A stretch of 64,000 nucleotides of DNA from Haloarcula limicola (GTDB lineage: Archaea > Halobacteriota > Halobacteria > Halobacteriales > Haloarculaceae). The notes under the pieces are model-generated. The model was not told where the DNA came from. It ran no database searches and saw only the letters and a program-made list of their open reading frames with translations. The position numbers were made by a program, and so were the translations under genes. The DNA is taken from positions 186,001-250,000 of the forward strand of contig NZ_WRXM01000004.1 of the NCBI RefSeq assembly GCF_010119205.1. Reading direction: 5' to 3'. Shown in pieces: positions 33,701-43,116 of this stretch (positions are counted from its first letter, which is position 1; the number at the start of each line of letters is the position of its first letter).

Positions 33701-34170
33701 TCGGCGTCGGTTCGACCGTCGTCCGCGGCGAGTCGAGTCAGTTTCCGAAGCGACCCCGTCGTCGCCTCGACGGCGTCGATAGCCGAGCGCGCCGTGACGT
33801 CCCCGTCCGCGGCGAGCGCCCGGAGACGCTCGCCCGGATCGGTCTCGCTTCTGGGCACGTACTCGGCGACGCCGCGGCGGGTCGCCTCGGCCGCCACCCG
33901 GCCGTCCGGTTCCGCGGTGCACAGCAGCGCCGGGAGGTCCGGCCGAGCGTCGCCGACGGCGTCTACCACCGCGAGACCGTCGAGGCCGTCGTCGGGACGG
34001 TGCTCGCAGACGAGGTAGTCGGGGTCGGTACTCGACAGCGTTTCGAGAGCCGCGTCCCGCGACGTGACCGCCGTCACCGAGAGGCCGGCCCCGCGCTCCA
34101 GCGAGAGCGACTGCGTGCCGTCGGCCACGCGCTCCGGGCGGACGTGGAGGACGGCCGGTTTCTCAGACAT
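30718..34170 (-). CDS. Multi-PAS/GAF sensor histidine kinase with degenerate receiver
   Basis: An 1150-residue soluble kinase without membrane segments. The domain order, approximately, is: receiver-like 1-125, GAF 165-305, PAS 315-430, PAS 440-555, GAF 565-700, PAS 710-825, PAS 835-940, histidine-bearing dimerisation helix with H947 in RHNLRNDL, and HATPase at about 1040-1150 with an NNGVEHA N-box and DEGPGIP, SGLGLWL boxes. In the receiver the phospho-acceptor position reads Glu (LVCEHRPDDG), so it may be a fixed or sensing pseudo-receiver. GAF and PAS domains suggest sensing of small ligands, redox state or light inside the cell. The signal is not identifiable from the sequence. Confidence 0.92.
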   Translation of the reverse strand: MSEKPAVLHVRPERVADGTQSLSLERGAGLSVTAVTSRDAALETLSSTDPDYLVCEHRPDDGLDGLAVVDAVGDARPDLPALLCTAEPDGRVAAEATRRGVAEYVPRSETDPGERLRALAADGDVTARSAIDAVEATTGSLRKLTRLAADDGRTDAETIEGILRLGADRLGLSLGYLGRIEGDTYAVEHVVGDHALVEAGASSPLSATYCEHTSQSDTLFPLHDAAAEGWADHPSYRVGGIACYLGGRVSVNGETYGTVCFADEEPRATPFTNAERAFVELLVQWVSDELKRRHREAELERYEDIIEAVDDGVYALDDEGNFVFVNEAMTALTGYDAEALLGAHTGHIKTPEVVEEAEGIVREMIFEDRDDEATFDLSIQRADDESFPAEDHMTVLWDDGGRFEGTAGVIRDITDRKERELELREANRRIEQILGRIGAAFFAVDDDWNLTYWNAQAEAVLGRDAEAVMGENLWEAFPDATESAYFEAYREAMDSQEPVVFEEYYPPAEKWFRVNAYPSTDGLSVYFHDITDQKERDRKLSGLLETTRSLMHAHTDADVAETVVEAAESRLGFDLNLVRLYDGEAETLYPVAWTDGVPDRPVYDADESFAGEAFQRGETVRIDDFDHVDNYDRDANAAMCVPIGDYGVLSVATTESDVFDDADVSVAEILASNAAAALSRVDREEDLRRYEAVVENVRDMVYVIDEDGEFQLVTEPLAEWLGFDREAMLGERPAEFLDRDDVATFERHIREMQADRGEPSRRIETSLVTADGAERPAEVEVSLIDHDRFRGTVGVVRDRTELEQAREDLRDERDRFSYLFNNLPDAVAETESGDDGSVVRSVNPAFTDVFGVDHATALDERLGEFVQPPTEASSEESSRFTDADGNETVRTAEIRRRTDDGFRDFLFRGIPYRRDDGRVWGFCIYTDITDQKERERRLEVLNRVLRHNLRNDLTVVLGLADALAARLDDEDHLSLLDRLQRKTADVASLSDRAREIERSIRRGDADSAPVPVVEAVASLVETYERSHDVTVETAFPETDARAADGRFTRVVEELLNNGVEHAGADPGLSLEIGVTEREVSVTVADEGPGIPAHELDVLTGEEPITQLSHSSGLGLWLVVWLTESYGGTVTFDGTDETGTVVTLTLPRTGG

Positions 34171-34261
34171 ACTCGAAGATACACTCTCTCTGCAACGGAA
34201 TCACATATAACTCACGCGCGGATTATCACGGGACGAAACGGGCGTCTCCCCCGAGAACGGA

Positions 34262-35680
34262 CTACTCCCCGAGCGCCTGCCAGGAGAGGCGCGGTTCGCG
34301 CGCCGCCACGACCTGGTCGATCCGCTTCGCCGCCGGGCGCTCCGGGGCGGACGCGAGCGTCGCGTCGTCCTCCTCGGCCACGGCGTCGAACGCCGCCGCG
34401 AGCTGGTCGAGCGAGCGCTTGCTCTCGGCCTCGGTCGGCTCGGTCATCAGCGCCTCGTCGACGATCTCCGGCCACTTCGTCGTCGGCGGGTGGACGCCGT
34501 AGTCGAGCATCCGCTTGGCCGCGTCGGCGGCGTCCTGGGGCGCGGCGCTGGCGACGAACTCGTGGTGGAAGGGACCGAAGGGCACGTCGTAGGAAATCTG
34601 CTCGGCGAGGTAGTTGGCGTTCAGGACGGCCTTCGCACTCGCGTCGGCGAGGCCGGCGTCGCCGAGGCGGGCGATGTAGGCGAACGCCTTGACGAGCACC
34701 GGCCAGTTGCCGTAGTAGCCGTGGACCTTCCCGATGGAGTGCTCCGGCGCGTAGTGCTCGTAGCCGCCCGACACCTCTCTGACGTGCGGGTCCGGCAGGA
34801 ACTCGGCCAGTTCCTCGGTGACGCCGACGGGGCCGGCTCCCGGTCCGCCGCCGCCGTGGGGCGTGGCGAACGTCTTGTGGACGTTGTAGTGCATCACGTC
34901 GAAGCCCATGTCGCCGGGGCGCGCGCGGCCGAGCAGGGCGTTGAGGTTCGCGCCGTCGTAGTACAGCAGCCCGCCCGCGTCGTGGACGACGTCGGCGATC
35001 TCCTCGATGTCGCGCTCGAAGAGGCCCAGCGTGTTCGGGTTCGTGAGCATCAGCGCCGCCGTCTCCTCGCCGACGGCTGCCGAGAGCGCGTCGACGTCGA
35101 CCCGGCCGTCGTCGTCGCTCGGGAGTTCGACCACCTCGTACCCGGCCATCGCCGCGGTGGCGAAGTTCGTCCCGTGCGCGGAGTCGGGAATGACCACTTC
35201 GGAGCGCTCGTCGTCGTTGTGCTGGTGGTAGGCCTTAGCTATCTGGATGCCGGTGAACTCCCCGGCCGCGCCCGCGGGCGGCTGGAGCGTGACGGCGTCC
35301 ATCCCGCCGATGCGGCCCAGATAGTCTTGGAGCCGATGACACAGCGCCAGCGTCCCCTGCATCGTGCTCTCCGGGCGGTCCGGATGGATAGCGGCGTCCT
35401 CGCGGGCCGCGATGGTCTCGGTGAACGACGGGTTGTACTTCATCGTACAGGACCCCAGCGGGAACGGGCCGTTCTCGACGCCGTAGTTCATCTGCGAGAG
35501 CCGCGTGTAGTGCCGGGCGAGTTCGGGTTCGGCGGGGTCCGGCAGGGACAGCGAATCGCGGGTCAGTTCGTCGGGCAGCGGCGAGTCCTCGATCTCGACC
35601 TCGCGGTCGGCCTTCTCCGAGAGCAGCGGCTCGTAGCGCTCGTCGTCGTCGGCCGTCCAGCGCGCTTGGTCGAAGATCAT
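34262..35680 (-). CDS. gcvPB: Glycine dehydrogenase (decarboxylating) subunit 2, P-protein beta
   Basis: A 472-residue PLP enzyme, the catalytic half of the two-subunit P-protein. It decarboxylates glycine and passes the aminomethyl group to lipoyl-GcvH. The PLP lysine is K269 in HYNVHKTF, followed by the glycine-rich loop [30 protein letters not shown] near residue 64 is a family hallmark, shortened here. The start ATG overlaps the gcvPA stop (ATGA). The C-terminus has a haloarchaeal acidic extension. It is the last gene of the gcv operon. Confidence 0.96.
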   Translation of the reverse strand: MIFDQARWTADDDERYEPLLSEKADREVEIEDSPLPDELTRDSLSLPDPAEPELARHYTRLSQMNYGVENGPFPLGSCTMKYNPSFTETIAAREDAAIHPDRPESTMQGTLALCHRLQDYLGRIGGMDAVTLQPPAGAAGEFTGIQIAKAYHQHNDDERSEVVIPDSAHGTNFATAAMAGYEVVELPSDDDGRVDVDALSAAVGEETAALMLTNPNTLGLFERDIEEIADVVHDAGGLLYYDGANLNALLGRARPGDMGFDVMHYNVHKTFATPHGGGGPGAGPVGVTEELAEFLPDPHVREVSGGYEHYAPEHSIGKVHGYYGNWPVLVKAFAYIARLGDAGLADASAKAVLNANYLAEQISYDVPFGPFHHEFVASAAPQDAADAAKRMLDYGVHPPTTKWPEIVDEALMTEPTEAESKRSLDQLAAAFDAVAEEDDATLASAPERPAAKRIDQVVAAREPRLSWQALGE

Positions 35681-37020
35681 CCGGCCACCTCCGCGACCGC
35701 CTCGACGAACGCCTCCTCGCTCTCGGCGGTCACCTCTGTCGCACACACCTGAATCAGGTGTTCGCCGACGGCGTGGACCGCGAACCCGCGGGCCGCCAGG
35801 TCCTCGACGACCGCTCGCGCCGGCTGGTCGGTGTGGGCGACGAACTCCCGGAAGTGGTGGCCGTCGTGGACTGGTGCCTGCACGCCGACCACCTCGTCCA
35901 AGCGGGCCGCGAGGTCGCGGGGGCGGGTCACACAGTCCTCGGCGAGGTCGACCAGTCCCCGCGGGCCGAGCCACGCGGCGTGTATCGCCGTCCGCAGCGC
36001 GACCCACGCCTGATTCGTGCAGATGTTCGAGGTCGCCCGCTCCTTGCGGATGTGCTGTTCGCGGGTCTGCAGCGTCAGCGTGTACGCGCGCCGCCCGTCG
36101 GCGTCCTCGCTCGCGCCGACGAGTCGACCGGGGACCTGTCGGAGGAACTCCTCGCGCGTGACGAACATGCCGAGCCCGAAGCCGAAGGCGGTGCCGGTGC
36201 CCAGCGACGCGGCGTCGCCGACCACCACGTCCGCGCCCACGTCGGCGGGCCGTTCCAGCAGCGCGAGCGCCACCGGGTCCGAGCCGAGACAGAACAGCGC
36301 GTCGTTGTCGTCGGCGACCTCGCCCACGTCGCCGAGGCGCTCTGCGACAATGCCCCGGACCGTCGGCGTCTCGGCGTACACCATCGCCACGTCCGCGTCT
36401 GCCGTCTCGGCGAGCGCGTCGACGTCGACCTGCCCGTCGTCCATCGGATACGACTCGACGGAGAGGCCCGGTCCGTCCGCGTAGTTCTCCAGCACCGCGC
36501 GTTTCCCGTCGCGCAACTGCTCGGGGACCAGAATCCGATCGCCCGATACCGAGCGCACTCGCTGGGAGAGGGTCGCCGCCTCGCCCAGCGCCGTCGCGTC
36601 GTCGTACATCGAGCAGTTGGCGATATCCAGTCCGGTCAACTCGACCAGCATCGACTGGAACTCGAACAGCGCCTGCAGGAACCCCTGCGCGACCTCCGGT
36701 TGGTACTGCGTGTAGGAGGTCAGGAACTCCGATCGGCTCGATAAGTCGTCGACGACGGCCGGCACGTAGTGCGCGTAGTGGCCGCGACCCAGGAACTCCG
36801 TCAGGTCGTCGTTTCGCTTCAGCAGGCGGGCGGCCTCCCGGCGCGTCTCCCGCTCGCTTCGCGATTCGATGCCGAAATCGCCGTCGAAGGCGACCGATTC
36901 GGGCACGTCGAACAGCGACTCGACGTCGTCCGCGCCGACCGCCGAGAGCATCGCCGCGGTCTCCGACGGCGTCTGCGGTGCGTACGGACTGCCGGTCGTC
37001 GATTCGTCACTCTCACTCAT
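35677..37020 (-). CDS. gcvPA: Glycine dehydrogenase (decarboxylating) subunit 1, P-protein alpha
   Basis: A 447-residue partner of GcvPB with the same fold but no PLP lysine. It opens with [19 protein letters not shown] and carries [18 protein letters not shown] and [20 protein letters not shown], all typical of Gcv[21 protein letters not shown] is the late hallmark. It overlaps gcvPB by 4 bases. Upstream, 130 bases separate it from gcvH, with a TATA-like GATAGTATACC near 37056, so gcvPA-PB may also be transcribed from its own promoter. Confidence 0.96.
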   Translation of the reverse strand: MSESDESTTGSPYAPQTPSETAAMLSAVGADDVESLFDVPESVAFDGDFGIESRSERETRREAARLLKRNDDLTEFLGRGHYAHYVPAVVDDLSSRSEFLTSYTQYQPEVAQGFLQALFEFQSMLVELTGLDIANCSMYDDATALGEAATLSQRVRSVSGDRILVPEQLRDGKRAVLENYADGPGLSVESYPMDDGQVDVDALAETADADVAMVYAETPTVRGIVAERLGDVGEVADDNDALFCLGSDPVALALLERPADVGADVVVGDAASLGTGTAFGFGLGMFVTREEFLRQVPGRLVGASEDADGRRAYTLTLQTREQHIRKERATSNICTNQAWVALRTAIHAAWLGPRGLVDLAEDCVTRPRDLAARLDEVVGVQAPVHDGHHFREFVAHTDQPARAVVEDLAARGFAVHAVGEHLIQVCATEVTAESEEAFVEAVAEVAG

Positions 37021-37051
37021 GGTAGATAACGCCCATCCGCACGGTGGACAT

Positions 37052-37062
37052 GATAGTATACC
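37052..37062 (-). promoter_or_regulatory. Possible internal promoter of gcvPA-gcvPB
   Basis: On the minus strand GGTATACTATC is centred about 36 bases before the gcvPA ATG in a 130-base AT-rich spacer. It could drive the P-protein genes independently of gcvT-gcvH. Confidence 0.4.
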
Positions 37063-37150
37063 CTACCTACGGCCGGTACATTAGCGTATTCCTTGACCGA
37101 ACGCGCGCGAGGGAGTCACACGCGATCGGCGAAGCGAAGCGGCAGCCGGC

Positions 37151-37534
37151 TTACGCGATCTGGTCGGCGTACTCGTCGGGCGAGAGCAAGTCCTCCAGTT
37201 CGTCTTCGTCCGTCAGCTCGATCTCGAGCATCCACCCGTCGCCGAAGGGGTCCTCGTTGACCAGTTCCGGCTCGTCGAACAGCCGCTCGTTGACCGCCGC
37301 CACCGTGCCCGAGACGGGCGCGTAGATGTCCGAGACGGCCTTGATCGACTCCACGACGCCGAACTCCTCGCCCGCGGTCACGTCCTCGCCCTCGTCGGGG
37401 AGTTCGACGAAGACCACGTCGCCCAGTTCGTCCTGTGCGAAGTCGGTGATGCCGACGCGCGCGGTGCCGTCGTCGGGCCGTACCCACTCGTGGGACTCCA
37501 GATACCGCCGATCCTCGGGAACGTCGAAGCTCAT
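37151..37534 (-). CDS. gcvH: Glycine cleavage system H protein
   Basis: A 127-residue lipoyl carrier that shuttles the aminomethyl and dihydrolipoyl arm among P, T and L proteins. The lipoyl lysine is K65 in [19 protein letters not shown] at the start and the [10 protein letters not shown] end are typical. The length is standard. The start overlaps the gcvT stop by 4 bases (ATGA), so the two are translationally coupled. Confidence 0.97.
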   Translation of the reverse strand: MSFDVPEDRRYLESHEWVRPDDGTARVGITDFAQDELGDVVFVELPDEGEDVTAGEEFGVVESIKAVSDIYAPVSGTVAAVNERLFDEPELVNEDPFGDGWMLEIELTDEDELEDLLSPDEYADQIA

Positions 37535-38622
37535 CTGTCGAGGAATGGGGGCGTCCTGGTACGTGCCTTCTTCGGTTCGCCGCGGACGACCACCCGAACA
37601 GACCGGTCGGGCTCGCTGTACTCGACCGGGAGGTACGCCAGCGCGATGGGTTCGCCGAGCGTCGGACTCATCGTCCCGCTGGTGACGTGGCCCAACGGGT
37701 CGCCGTCCGGCGATTCCACCTCGTAGCCGTGGCGCGGAATCCCGCGGTCGATCAGTTCGACGCCGACGAGCTTCTCCGAGACGCCCTCCGCGTCGACCCG
37801 CTCTAGGGCGTCGCGGCCGACGAACTCCGTGTCCAGTTTGACCGTCCGGCCGATGCCCGCCTCGTAGGGATTGCGGGGTTCGTCCTCGGGATGGAAGTCC
37901 TGCCCGGAGAGGAGAAAGCCCATCTCCAGCCGAAGCGTATCACGCGCCCCCAGTCCGCAGGGCTGGCACTCGATAGCGTTCCACACTGTCACCGCGCTCT
38001 CGGACGGGCAGAGTATCTCGAAGCCCCGTTCGCCCGTGTATCCGGTGCGCGCGACAAGCGACGACACCCCGGCGACCGCGCCGCCGCCGATGTCGAAGCG
38101 GTCCAACTCGCCGAGGTTGGCGTTCGTCTGTTCAGCCAGCAGTTCCGGCGCGTCCGGTCCCTGTATCGCGATCATGGCGTACTCCGTCGTGCGGTTCGTC
38201 ACCGCCGCGTCGAGACCCCACTCCTCGCAGTGGTCCTCCCACCGCTCGGTCATCTCCCCGTCGTGGCCCGCGTTGGGGACGAAGAGGAAGTCGTCGTGTT
38301 CGGTCTCGGGGAGCCGATAGACGACGGTGTCGTCGAGCATGACGCCGTCCTCGTCGGTGATCGCGCCGTACTGCGCTTCCCCGTAATCCAACGCGGTCAC
38401 GTCGTTGGTCGTCAACCGCTGGGTGAGCGCCGCGGCGTCCGACCCGAAGACGGCCACCTGTCCCATGTGCGAGACGTCGAATTTCCCCGCCGAGGACCGG
38501 ACGGCGGCGTGTTCCTCCCGAATCGACGCGAACTCGACCGGCATCTCCCAGCCGCCGAAGTCCGTAAAGCGGGCGTCGGCCGCTTCGTGAGCCTCCGACA
38601 GCGGAGGCGATCGTAGCGTCAT
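37531..38622 (-). CDS. gcvT: Aminomethyltransferase (glycine cleavage T protein)
   Basis: A 363-residue tetrahydrofolate-dependent enzyme that releases ammonia and forms methylene-THF. The FDVSHMGQ segment, [12 protein letters not shown] and [18 protein letters not shown] are family hallmarks, with the C-terminal beta-barrel ending in [13 protein letters not shown]. The start is the ATG at 38622; the frame is open much further upstream but that part is arginine/serine-rich and lacks family similarity. It is the first gene of the operon gcvT-gcvH-gcvPA-gcvPB. The L protein is not in the window. Confidence 0.96.
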   Translation of the reverse strand: MTLRSPPLSEAHEAADARFTDFGGWEMPVEFASIREEHAAVRSSAGKFDVSHMGQVAVFGSDAAALTQRLTTNDVTALDYGEAQYGAITDEDGVMLDDTVVYRLPETEHDDFLFVPNAGHDGEMTERWEDHCEEWGLDAAVTNRTTEYAMIAIQGPDAPELLAEQTNANLGELDRFDIGGGAVAGVSSLVARTGYTGERGFEILCPSESAVTVWNAIECQPCGLGARDTLRLEMGFLLSGQDFHPEDEPRNPYEAGIGRTVKLDTEFVGRDALERVDAEGVSEKLVGVELIDRGIPRHGYEVESPDGDPLGHVTSGTMSPTLGEPIALAYLPVEYSEPDRSVRVVVRGEPKKARTRTPPFLDR

Positions 38623-39656
38623 GGGCGTGAAATCGACCCCAACAACCTTACTACTTGGCCTCTGACGGCGTTCGGCGGCGACGAAGCGCCAACTGATAAA
38701 CCGAATAGCGCGATAGCAAATACGCTTCTGTCCGGGACCGCCGGCTTTCTCCGCACGGTCGCTCGTGTGTACGTCCTTCCGTGCGAGACGACGCTCTGGC
38801 AGTTCAGTAGGCGTTTCAGCTCCCCTACCGGTGATTTGCTGCGGCGATCGGCACGACGTAGGAGTCTGATAGGACGAACCGTGCCAGTCGCCGTTGGTCA
38901 CGGTCCACTATCCGGTCGGGTTCGATCACTGTCCGGACAATTTCGAGACGACCCGAACGATAGCGACCGCATCGAGGGCCAGCCACCCTCTGACCCGACA
39001 ACTGTGTCGTATCGTACCCGGCGGGTTCCGTTAGCGGACGTGGTAGTCGTGACCGAGCTGTCAGACTCACGCTCTCCAGCCGAAGGTAAACCGAAAGCAA
39101 GACCCAGTTGAACTCGGAGATGTCTCGGTGGACCAGACTAGTCGGAGGTGACTCCGCTGTTCGCCGCGACAGTTTCGGAGCCCCCTCGTACTGCGCGGAA
39201 CGAACTGCGAATATCGATCCGCTTCGCATCGTCGACCACACCGCTACGGACGGGTCGTCCTGTCCAGACGGACAGAGGTCACGCGGTAGCCGTCGAACCC
39301 GGATTCGATTCGTCCGAGAGACGTCGTTCACACTCCGGTCGTGCAGCTACGTTCGTCCGAGCTCCGCGGCGTACCAAAGTAGGGGCTCGTTCGACCGGGC
39401 AAGCGACGTAGAGCCGCGCACGCGTCAATCCATAGCGATCATCGAGAGTGCGAAGTCGACACACGCCACTTCGAACAGGCGAGACGAGGTACGAGCGGCC
39501 GATAGCACAGTCCCGTCCATGAACCGTTCGACGGCTGCCTCGCCGAAGCGGCGACTACGAAGATGGGTTCTGTATAGCCGTTTTTAGTTTATCACCTCTG
39601 TAGATGCGAGCGGCAAGAAACGCCACAAATAAGCCCAGCGGCCGGAGAGACGGCAC
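38623..39656. other. About 1 kb without a convincing gene
   Basis: GC content is lower here and no frame has the acidic, GC3-rich signature of the neighbours. The open frames at 38825-39331 (minus) and 39108-39587 (plus) translate to serine/arginine-rich sequence poor in Asp and Glu, unlike haloarchaeal proteins. I see no tRNA, rRNA, RNase P or SRP RNA core motif, no terminal inverted repeats and no recognisable transposase fragment. It may be a decayed gene or element, or hold unrecognised non-coding RNA or control sequence. The last 60 bases (TTTTTAGTTTATCACC near 39581) are probably the promoter of the NYN gene. Confidence 0.5.
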
Positions 39657-40121
39657 ATGAACCTATTTCGTCGGCTCCGGGATGGCGAGAGCGACGATAC
39701 GGAGCGGGTGGGGTTGTACGTAGACGGGCCGAACGTGTTGCGCTCAGAGTTCGACGTCGACTTAGAGGACGTGCGGACCATCGCCGAGTCGTACGGGCCG
39801 CTCGCGACGACGCGGCTCTACCTCGACGAGAACGCGTCACCGGGACTCATCCAGGCGGGCGAGGCCCGCGGCTTCGAAGTGATCACGACCAGCGGCGACG
39901 TGGACGTTCGCCTCGCGGTCGACGCGACGGAGGCGGTCGCGTCCGGCCGCATCGACGTCCTCGTCGTGGCCTCGCGGGACACGGACTTCAAGCCGGTACT
40001 GGAAGTCGCCGCTCGGAACGGCGTCCGCACCGTCGCGCTCGCGCCGGGGGAGCACGGCCGCTCGGACGCCCTGCGGAACGCCGCGCAGGACGCCCTCTCG
40101 CTGGACGCCGACGTAGAGTGA
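39657..40121 (+). CDS. NYN-domain (LabA/DUF88-type) putative ribonuclease
   Basis: A 154-residue NYN domain of the PIN-like nuclease superfamily. The metal-binding aspartates are in GLYVDGPNVLR (near residue 23), SGDVDVRLAVDA (near residue 80) and VASRDTDFKPVL (near residue 103). Proteins of this set are thought to process RNA. The fold is complete at this length without any extra domain. The TatD-like hydrolase gene follows 51 bases later on the same strand. Confidence 0.88.
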   Translation: MNLFRRLRDGESDDTERVGLYVDGPNVLRSEFDVDLEDVRTIAESYGPLATTRLYLDENASPGLIQAGEARGFEVITTSGDVDVRLAVDATEAVASGRIDVLVVASRDTDFKPVLEVAARNGVRTVALAPGEHGRSDALRNAAQDALSLDADVE

Positions 40122-40172
40122 GGCGGATTATCGGAGGAGAACGGTTTTGCCGGGGGCGCTCCGAGGCCCGAT

Positions 40173-41036
40173 ATGGACATCGAGGAGACACCGGTGCTCG
40201 ACAACCACCTGCATCTCGATCCGGTCAACGGCCGGAACGTCGAGGCCGTCGAGGAGTTCGCCGAACACGGCGGGACGCACTTGCTCGTCCTCAACAAGCC
40301 GTCGTGGCACCTGACAGAGGCGGCCGCGGACGAATCGACGTTCCGCGAGGTGTTCGACCTGACCGTCGGGGCCGTCGAGGGCGCGACGGAGATACTGCCG
40401 GGCCGGGCGTGGCCCGTCCTCGGCGTCCATCCGGCGCTCGTCTCGCGTCTCGTCGAAGACGGTCACACGCCCGAGGAGGCGCGCGATATCATGCAGACCG
40501 GACTCGACGTGGCCGCCGAGTACGTCAGCGACGGCCCGGCGCTGGCGATCAAATCCGGTCGTCCCCACTACGACGTCGACGACGCGGTGTGGGAGGCCTC
40601 GAACGAGGTGATGCGCCACGGGTTCGAACTCGCGGCCGACGGCGACTTCGCCATCCAACTCCACACCGAGAGCGGCGAGGACTTCGCGGAGGTCGCCCGC
40701 TGGGCCGAAGAGCGGGGACTGGACCGAACGCAGGTCGTCAAGCACTACTCCGGCGGGCGGCTGGTCGGGCCGACGAAATCCGTCTTGGCCGACAAGGACG
40801 AGCTGGAGATCGCCATCGAGGAGGACGAGCCGTTCCTGATGGAGACGGACTACATCGACGACCCGGACCGCCCCGGCGCGGTGCTGGGACCGAAGACGGT
40901 GCCGCGACGCGTCCGCTGGTTACTGGAAGCGAACCACGACGACGCGGTTCGAACGGCTCACGTCGAGACGCCCGAGGCGGTGTACGGCATCGACACCGAA
41001 GCGACACTGACCGGCCGAGACGGAAACGAGGATTAA
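40173..41036 (+). CDS. TatD-family metal-dependent hydrolase
   Basis: A 287-residue TIM-barrel hydrolase. The N-terminal metal motif is DNHLHLD, a further carboxylate is in LAIKSGRPHYDV, and histidines lie in IQLHTESGE and VVKHYSGG. The final aspartate is METDYIDDP. TatD enzymes are Mg-dependent 3'-5' DNA exonucleases or have uncharacterised hydrolase activity. This archaeal subgroup is more divergent than bacterial TatD, so nuclease activity is only presumed. Confidence 0.85.
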   Translation: MDIEETPVLDNHLHLDPVNGRNVEAVEEFAEHGGTHLLVLNKPSWHLTEAAADESTFREVFDLTVGAVEGATEILPGRAWPVLGVHPALVSRLVEDGHTPEEARDIMQTGLDVAAEYVSDGPALAIKSGRPHYDVDDAVWEASNEVMRHGFELAADGDFAIQLHTESGEDFAEVARWAEERGLDRTQVVKHYSGGRLVGPTKSVLADKDELEIAIEEDEPFLMETDYIDDPDRPGAVLGPKTVPRRVRWLLEANHDDAVRTAHVETPEAVYGIDTEATLTGRDGNED

Positions 41037-41320
41037 AAGATAGAACTCAGCGTCAGAATATATAGCACAGCTGTGTAAAACGTACCCACTATTTTCGCTA
41101 TGAGCGGGATACATATCTGATTCGTTCGATATCTGGCACGCGAGGCCGTTTCGAGACCATCGTATCGAGCCGATGCTGGTTTCGAGCTCCCGGGTGAATC
41201 GCGATACTATATCTGCGGTAACGCGTCTCTACGGGCCTTCGATACGGTAGGTGCGAACTGCACAGCCGAATATATAGATAGAGATGGATTTATACGGAGG
41301 AAGGTGCGATATGGACTTAC
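41037..41320 (+). promoter_or_regulatory. AT-rich spacer with PhoU-gene promoter
   Basis: About 284 bases without a gene. GATTTATACG at 41287-41296 is a good TATA box 30 bases before the ATG at 41321. Other AT-rich clusters occur at 41058 (AATATATAG) and 41270 (ATATATAG), and a 10-bp palindrome CACAGCTGTG lies at 41066-41075. Multiple control sites or a small RNA are possible. A GGAGGA-like purine stretch (41297-41302) would fit a Shine-Dalgarno element. Confidence 0.45.
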
Positions 41321-42319
41321 ATGGAGACCCGCAAGGTCCAGGTGACGGGCGGTTCGACGTACACGGTCTCGCTGCCGAAGGACTGGGCGACCGAGAACGA
41401 CGTCAGCGCCGGTAGCGTCGTCGAGTTTCACGCGGAGGAGGACCTGTTACTGCTCGCGCCCAAGCGCGAGGACGACCGCGTCGAGGGGACTCTCGACGTC
41501 GGCGGACTGGACAACAAACACGAGCTCACCCGCGCCGTGATGACGATGTACGTGAGCGGCTTCGACGTCATCCGACTCGAAGCGCCTCGGATCACGGCCG
41601 AACAGCGCCGCATCATTCGGGACGCGACGCAGGGGCTCGTGGGACTGGAGGTCATCGAGGAGACCTCCGACCGCGTCGTCTTACAGGACTTACTCGACTC
41701 CTCGGAACTGTCGGTTCACAACGCCATTACGCGGATGCGGTTGGTCGCGCTCACGATGCTCTCGGACGCCGTCGAGGCGCTCATCGAGGACAACGACGAC
41801 CTCGCACAGGACGTCATCCAGCGCGACGACGACGTCGACCGCCTCTGGTACATGGTCTCTCGGGTGTTCCGCACCGTCCTCCGGAACCCCACCGCCGCGA
41901 ACGAGATCGGCTTCCCCCGCGAGACCGTCTTCGACTACCAGTCGAGCGCCAGACAGCTAGAGCGCATCGCGGACCACGCGACGAAGATCGCCGGGCTCTC
42001 CCGCGAGATCGGCGAGATCACCGGCGAGACGGCCGACCTCCTCCGGGAACTCGAATCGGAGGCGACGGCCATCCCCGAGACGGCGATGGACGCGCTGCTC
42101 GCCGACGACTCGGAGGAGGCGGTCGAGCTCGCGAACGAAGCGCGCAGCGGCATCCCGCAGGTCGACGAGACGGCCCGCGACGTCGATAGCAAGGTCCGCG
42201 AACTGGACCCACAGAGCGCACAGATCCTCGGTCGCGTCGTGGACTCGCTCTCGCGGACGGCCGACTACGGCGGCAACATCGCCGAGAGCGCCCTCCAGAA
42301 AGCGGCACCACGCCCGTAG
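41321..42319 (+). CDS. PhoU-domain regulator with N-terminal SpoVT/AbrB-like domain
   Basis: A 332-residue protein. Residues 1-50 look like a swapped-hairpin AbrB/SpoVT DNA-binding domain: TRKVQVTGGSTYTVSLPKDW. Two PhoU-type helical bundles follow (about residues 110-320), with the metal-binding style motifs RQLERIADHATKIA and DSLSRTADYGGNIAE. PhoU proteins modulate phosphate uptake and its kinase in bacteria. The added DNA-binding domain suggests a direct transcription regulator of phosphate genes in haloarchaea. No pst genes are in the window. Confidence 0.88.
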   Translation: METRKVQVTGGSTYTVSLPKDWATENDVSAGSVVEFHAEEDLLLLAPKREDDRVEGTLDVGGLDNKHELTRAVMTMYVSGFDVIRLEAPRITAEQRRIIRDATQGLVGLEVIEETSDRVVLQDLLDSSELSVHNAITRMRLVALTMLSDAVEALIEDNDDLAQDVIQRDDDVDRLWYMVSRVFRTVLRNPTAANEIGFPRETVFDYQSSARQLERIADHATKIAGLSREIGEITGETADLLRELESEATAIPETAMDALLADDSEEAVELANEARSGIPQVDETARDVDSKVRELDPQSAQILGRVVDSLSRTADYGGNIAESALQKAAPRP

Positions 42320-42622
42320 CCGTAGTATCGGCGCAGCGCGTCTCTCGACCGATTTTCGTCTCCAAACCCCATCAGTCGCCATTCACGTGCCAGTAGTGCA
42401 GTCGGACGGGCGACCGTGCCCGGCCCGCGGATTTATTACGAACGATAGTGTATATTACGGCGACGTGCGGTCGGTTCGCCAGCACTTCGTCAGTCGCCAG
42501 CTGCACGTCGCTTCGACGGCGGCACGCACCGGCCGCCGTCGCTACGGGCTGTTTCCGAATCGTCTCGAGAGACGCGTCGCTATGCAGGCGACGAGCGGCT
42601 ACCGAAAACTACCGAGCGCGCG
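42320..42622. other. Spacer without gene
   Basis: About 300 bases between the PhoU-type gene and rps8e. The one open frame (42387-42659, plus strand) is arginine-rich with no family match. I see a TATA-like AGTGTATATTACG near 42450 but no gene behind it. Nothing else is evident. Confidence 0.4.
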
Positions 42623-42994
42623 CTACTCGACGAGGACGGCGTTGACCTGGCCGTCCTGACCGGGACGAGAGGTGACGCGAGCCATGCCTTCGGAGGTCTC
42701 GATGACCGCGCCCTTCGTGATGATGTTTCGGCGGGCGTAGTTCGGGTTGGAGGGGTTCTCCTCGACCGTCTCGATGGTCGCTTCGCGGGTCTCCGCGCCG
42801 TCGGCGATGCTTGCGACGTTCGTGGTGACCGCACGGACCTTCTGGGTGTTGCCCCGCGAATCGACGACCTTCAGTTTCCGGTCGCCGACCTGCGTCTCGG
42901 TGGACTCCCGGCCGAGTTGCTGCTTTTTCTTCTTGTGGTTCGGGCGTCGTCGACCGCCCGTCCGCTTGCGAGGGGAGCGTCCCTGGTCTTTCAT
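42623..42994 (-). CDS. rps8e: 30S ribosomal protein S8e
   Basis: A 123-residue ribosomal protein of the eukaryote/archaea-specific S8e family. A basic N-terminus (SPRKRTGGRRRPNHKKKK) is followed by the family motif RGNTQKVRA and an end NPNYARRNIITKGAVIET, cut short here. The length is standard for archaeal S8e. The gene stands alone, transcribed away from the aldehyde dehydrogenase gene. Confidence 0.96.
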   Translation of the reverse strand: MKDQGRSPRKRTGGRRRPNHKKKKQQLGRESTETQVGDRKLKVVDSRGNTQKVRAVTTNVASIADGAETREATIETVEENPSNPNYARRNIITKGAVIETSEGMARVTSRPGQDGQVNAVLVE

Positions 42995-43116
42995 ACCCGT
43001 TTCATGACCCAGCGGCTACTTGAACCGTTCGATGCCCGACGAAGCGCGGCCGTCCCGACACGGGGCACGGCCGCCGCGGCGAAACTACATTGTACGTCCC
43101 GTCCGTTCGAGAAACC

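Noticed and set aside
37021-37150. Possible glycine riboswitch before gcvPA or gcvT
   Set aside because: No conserved glycine aptamer cores were seen, and such riboswitches are not established in haloarchaea; only a TATA-like box is visible.
38825-39331. Minus-strand 168-codon frame in the gene desert
   Set aside because: Low in acidic residues, no recognisable domain, no promoter with proper spacing. I do not call it a gene, though a search would settle it.
39108-39587. Plus-strand 159-codon frame in the gene desert
   Set aside because: Serine/arginine-rich composition unlike haloarchaeal proteins and no family motif; it overlaps the other doubtful frame.
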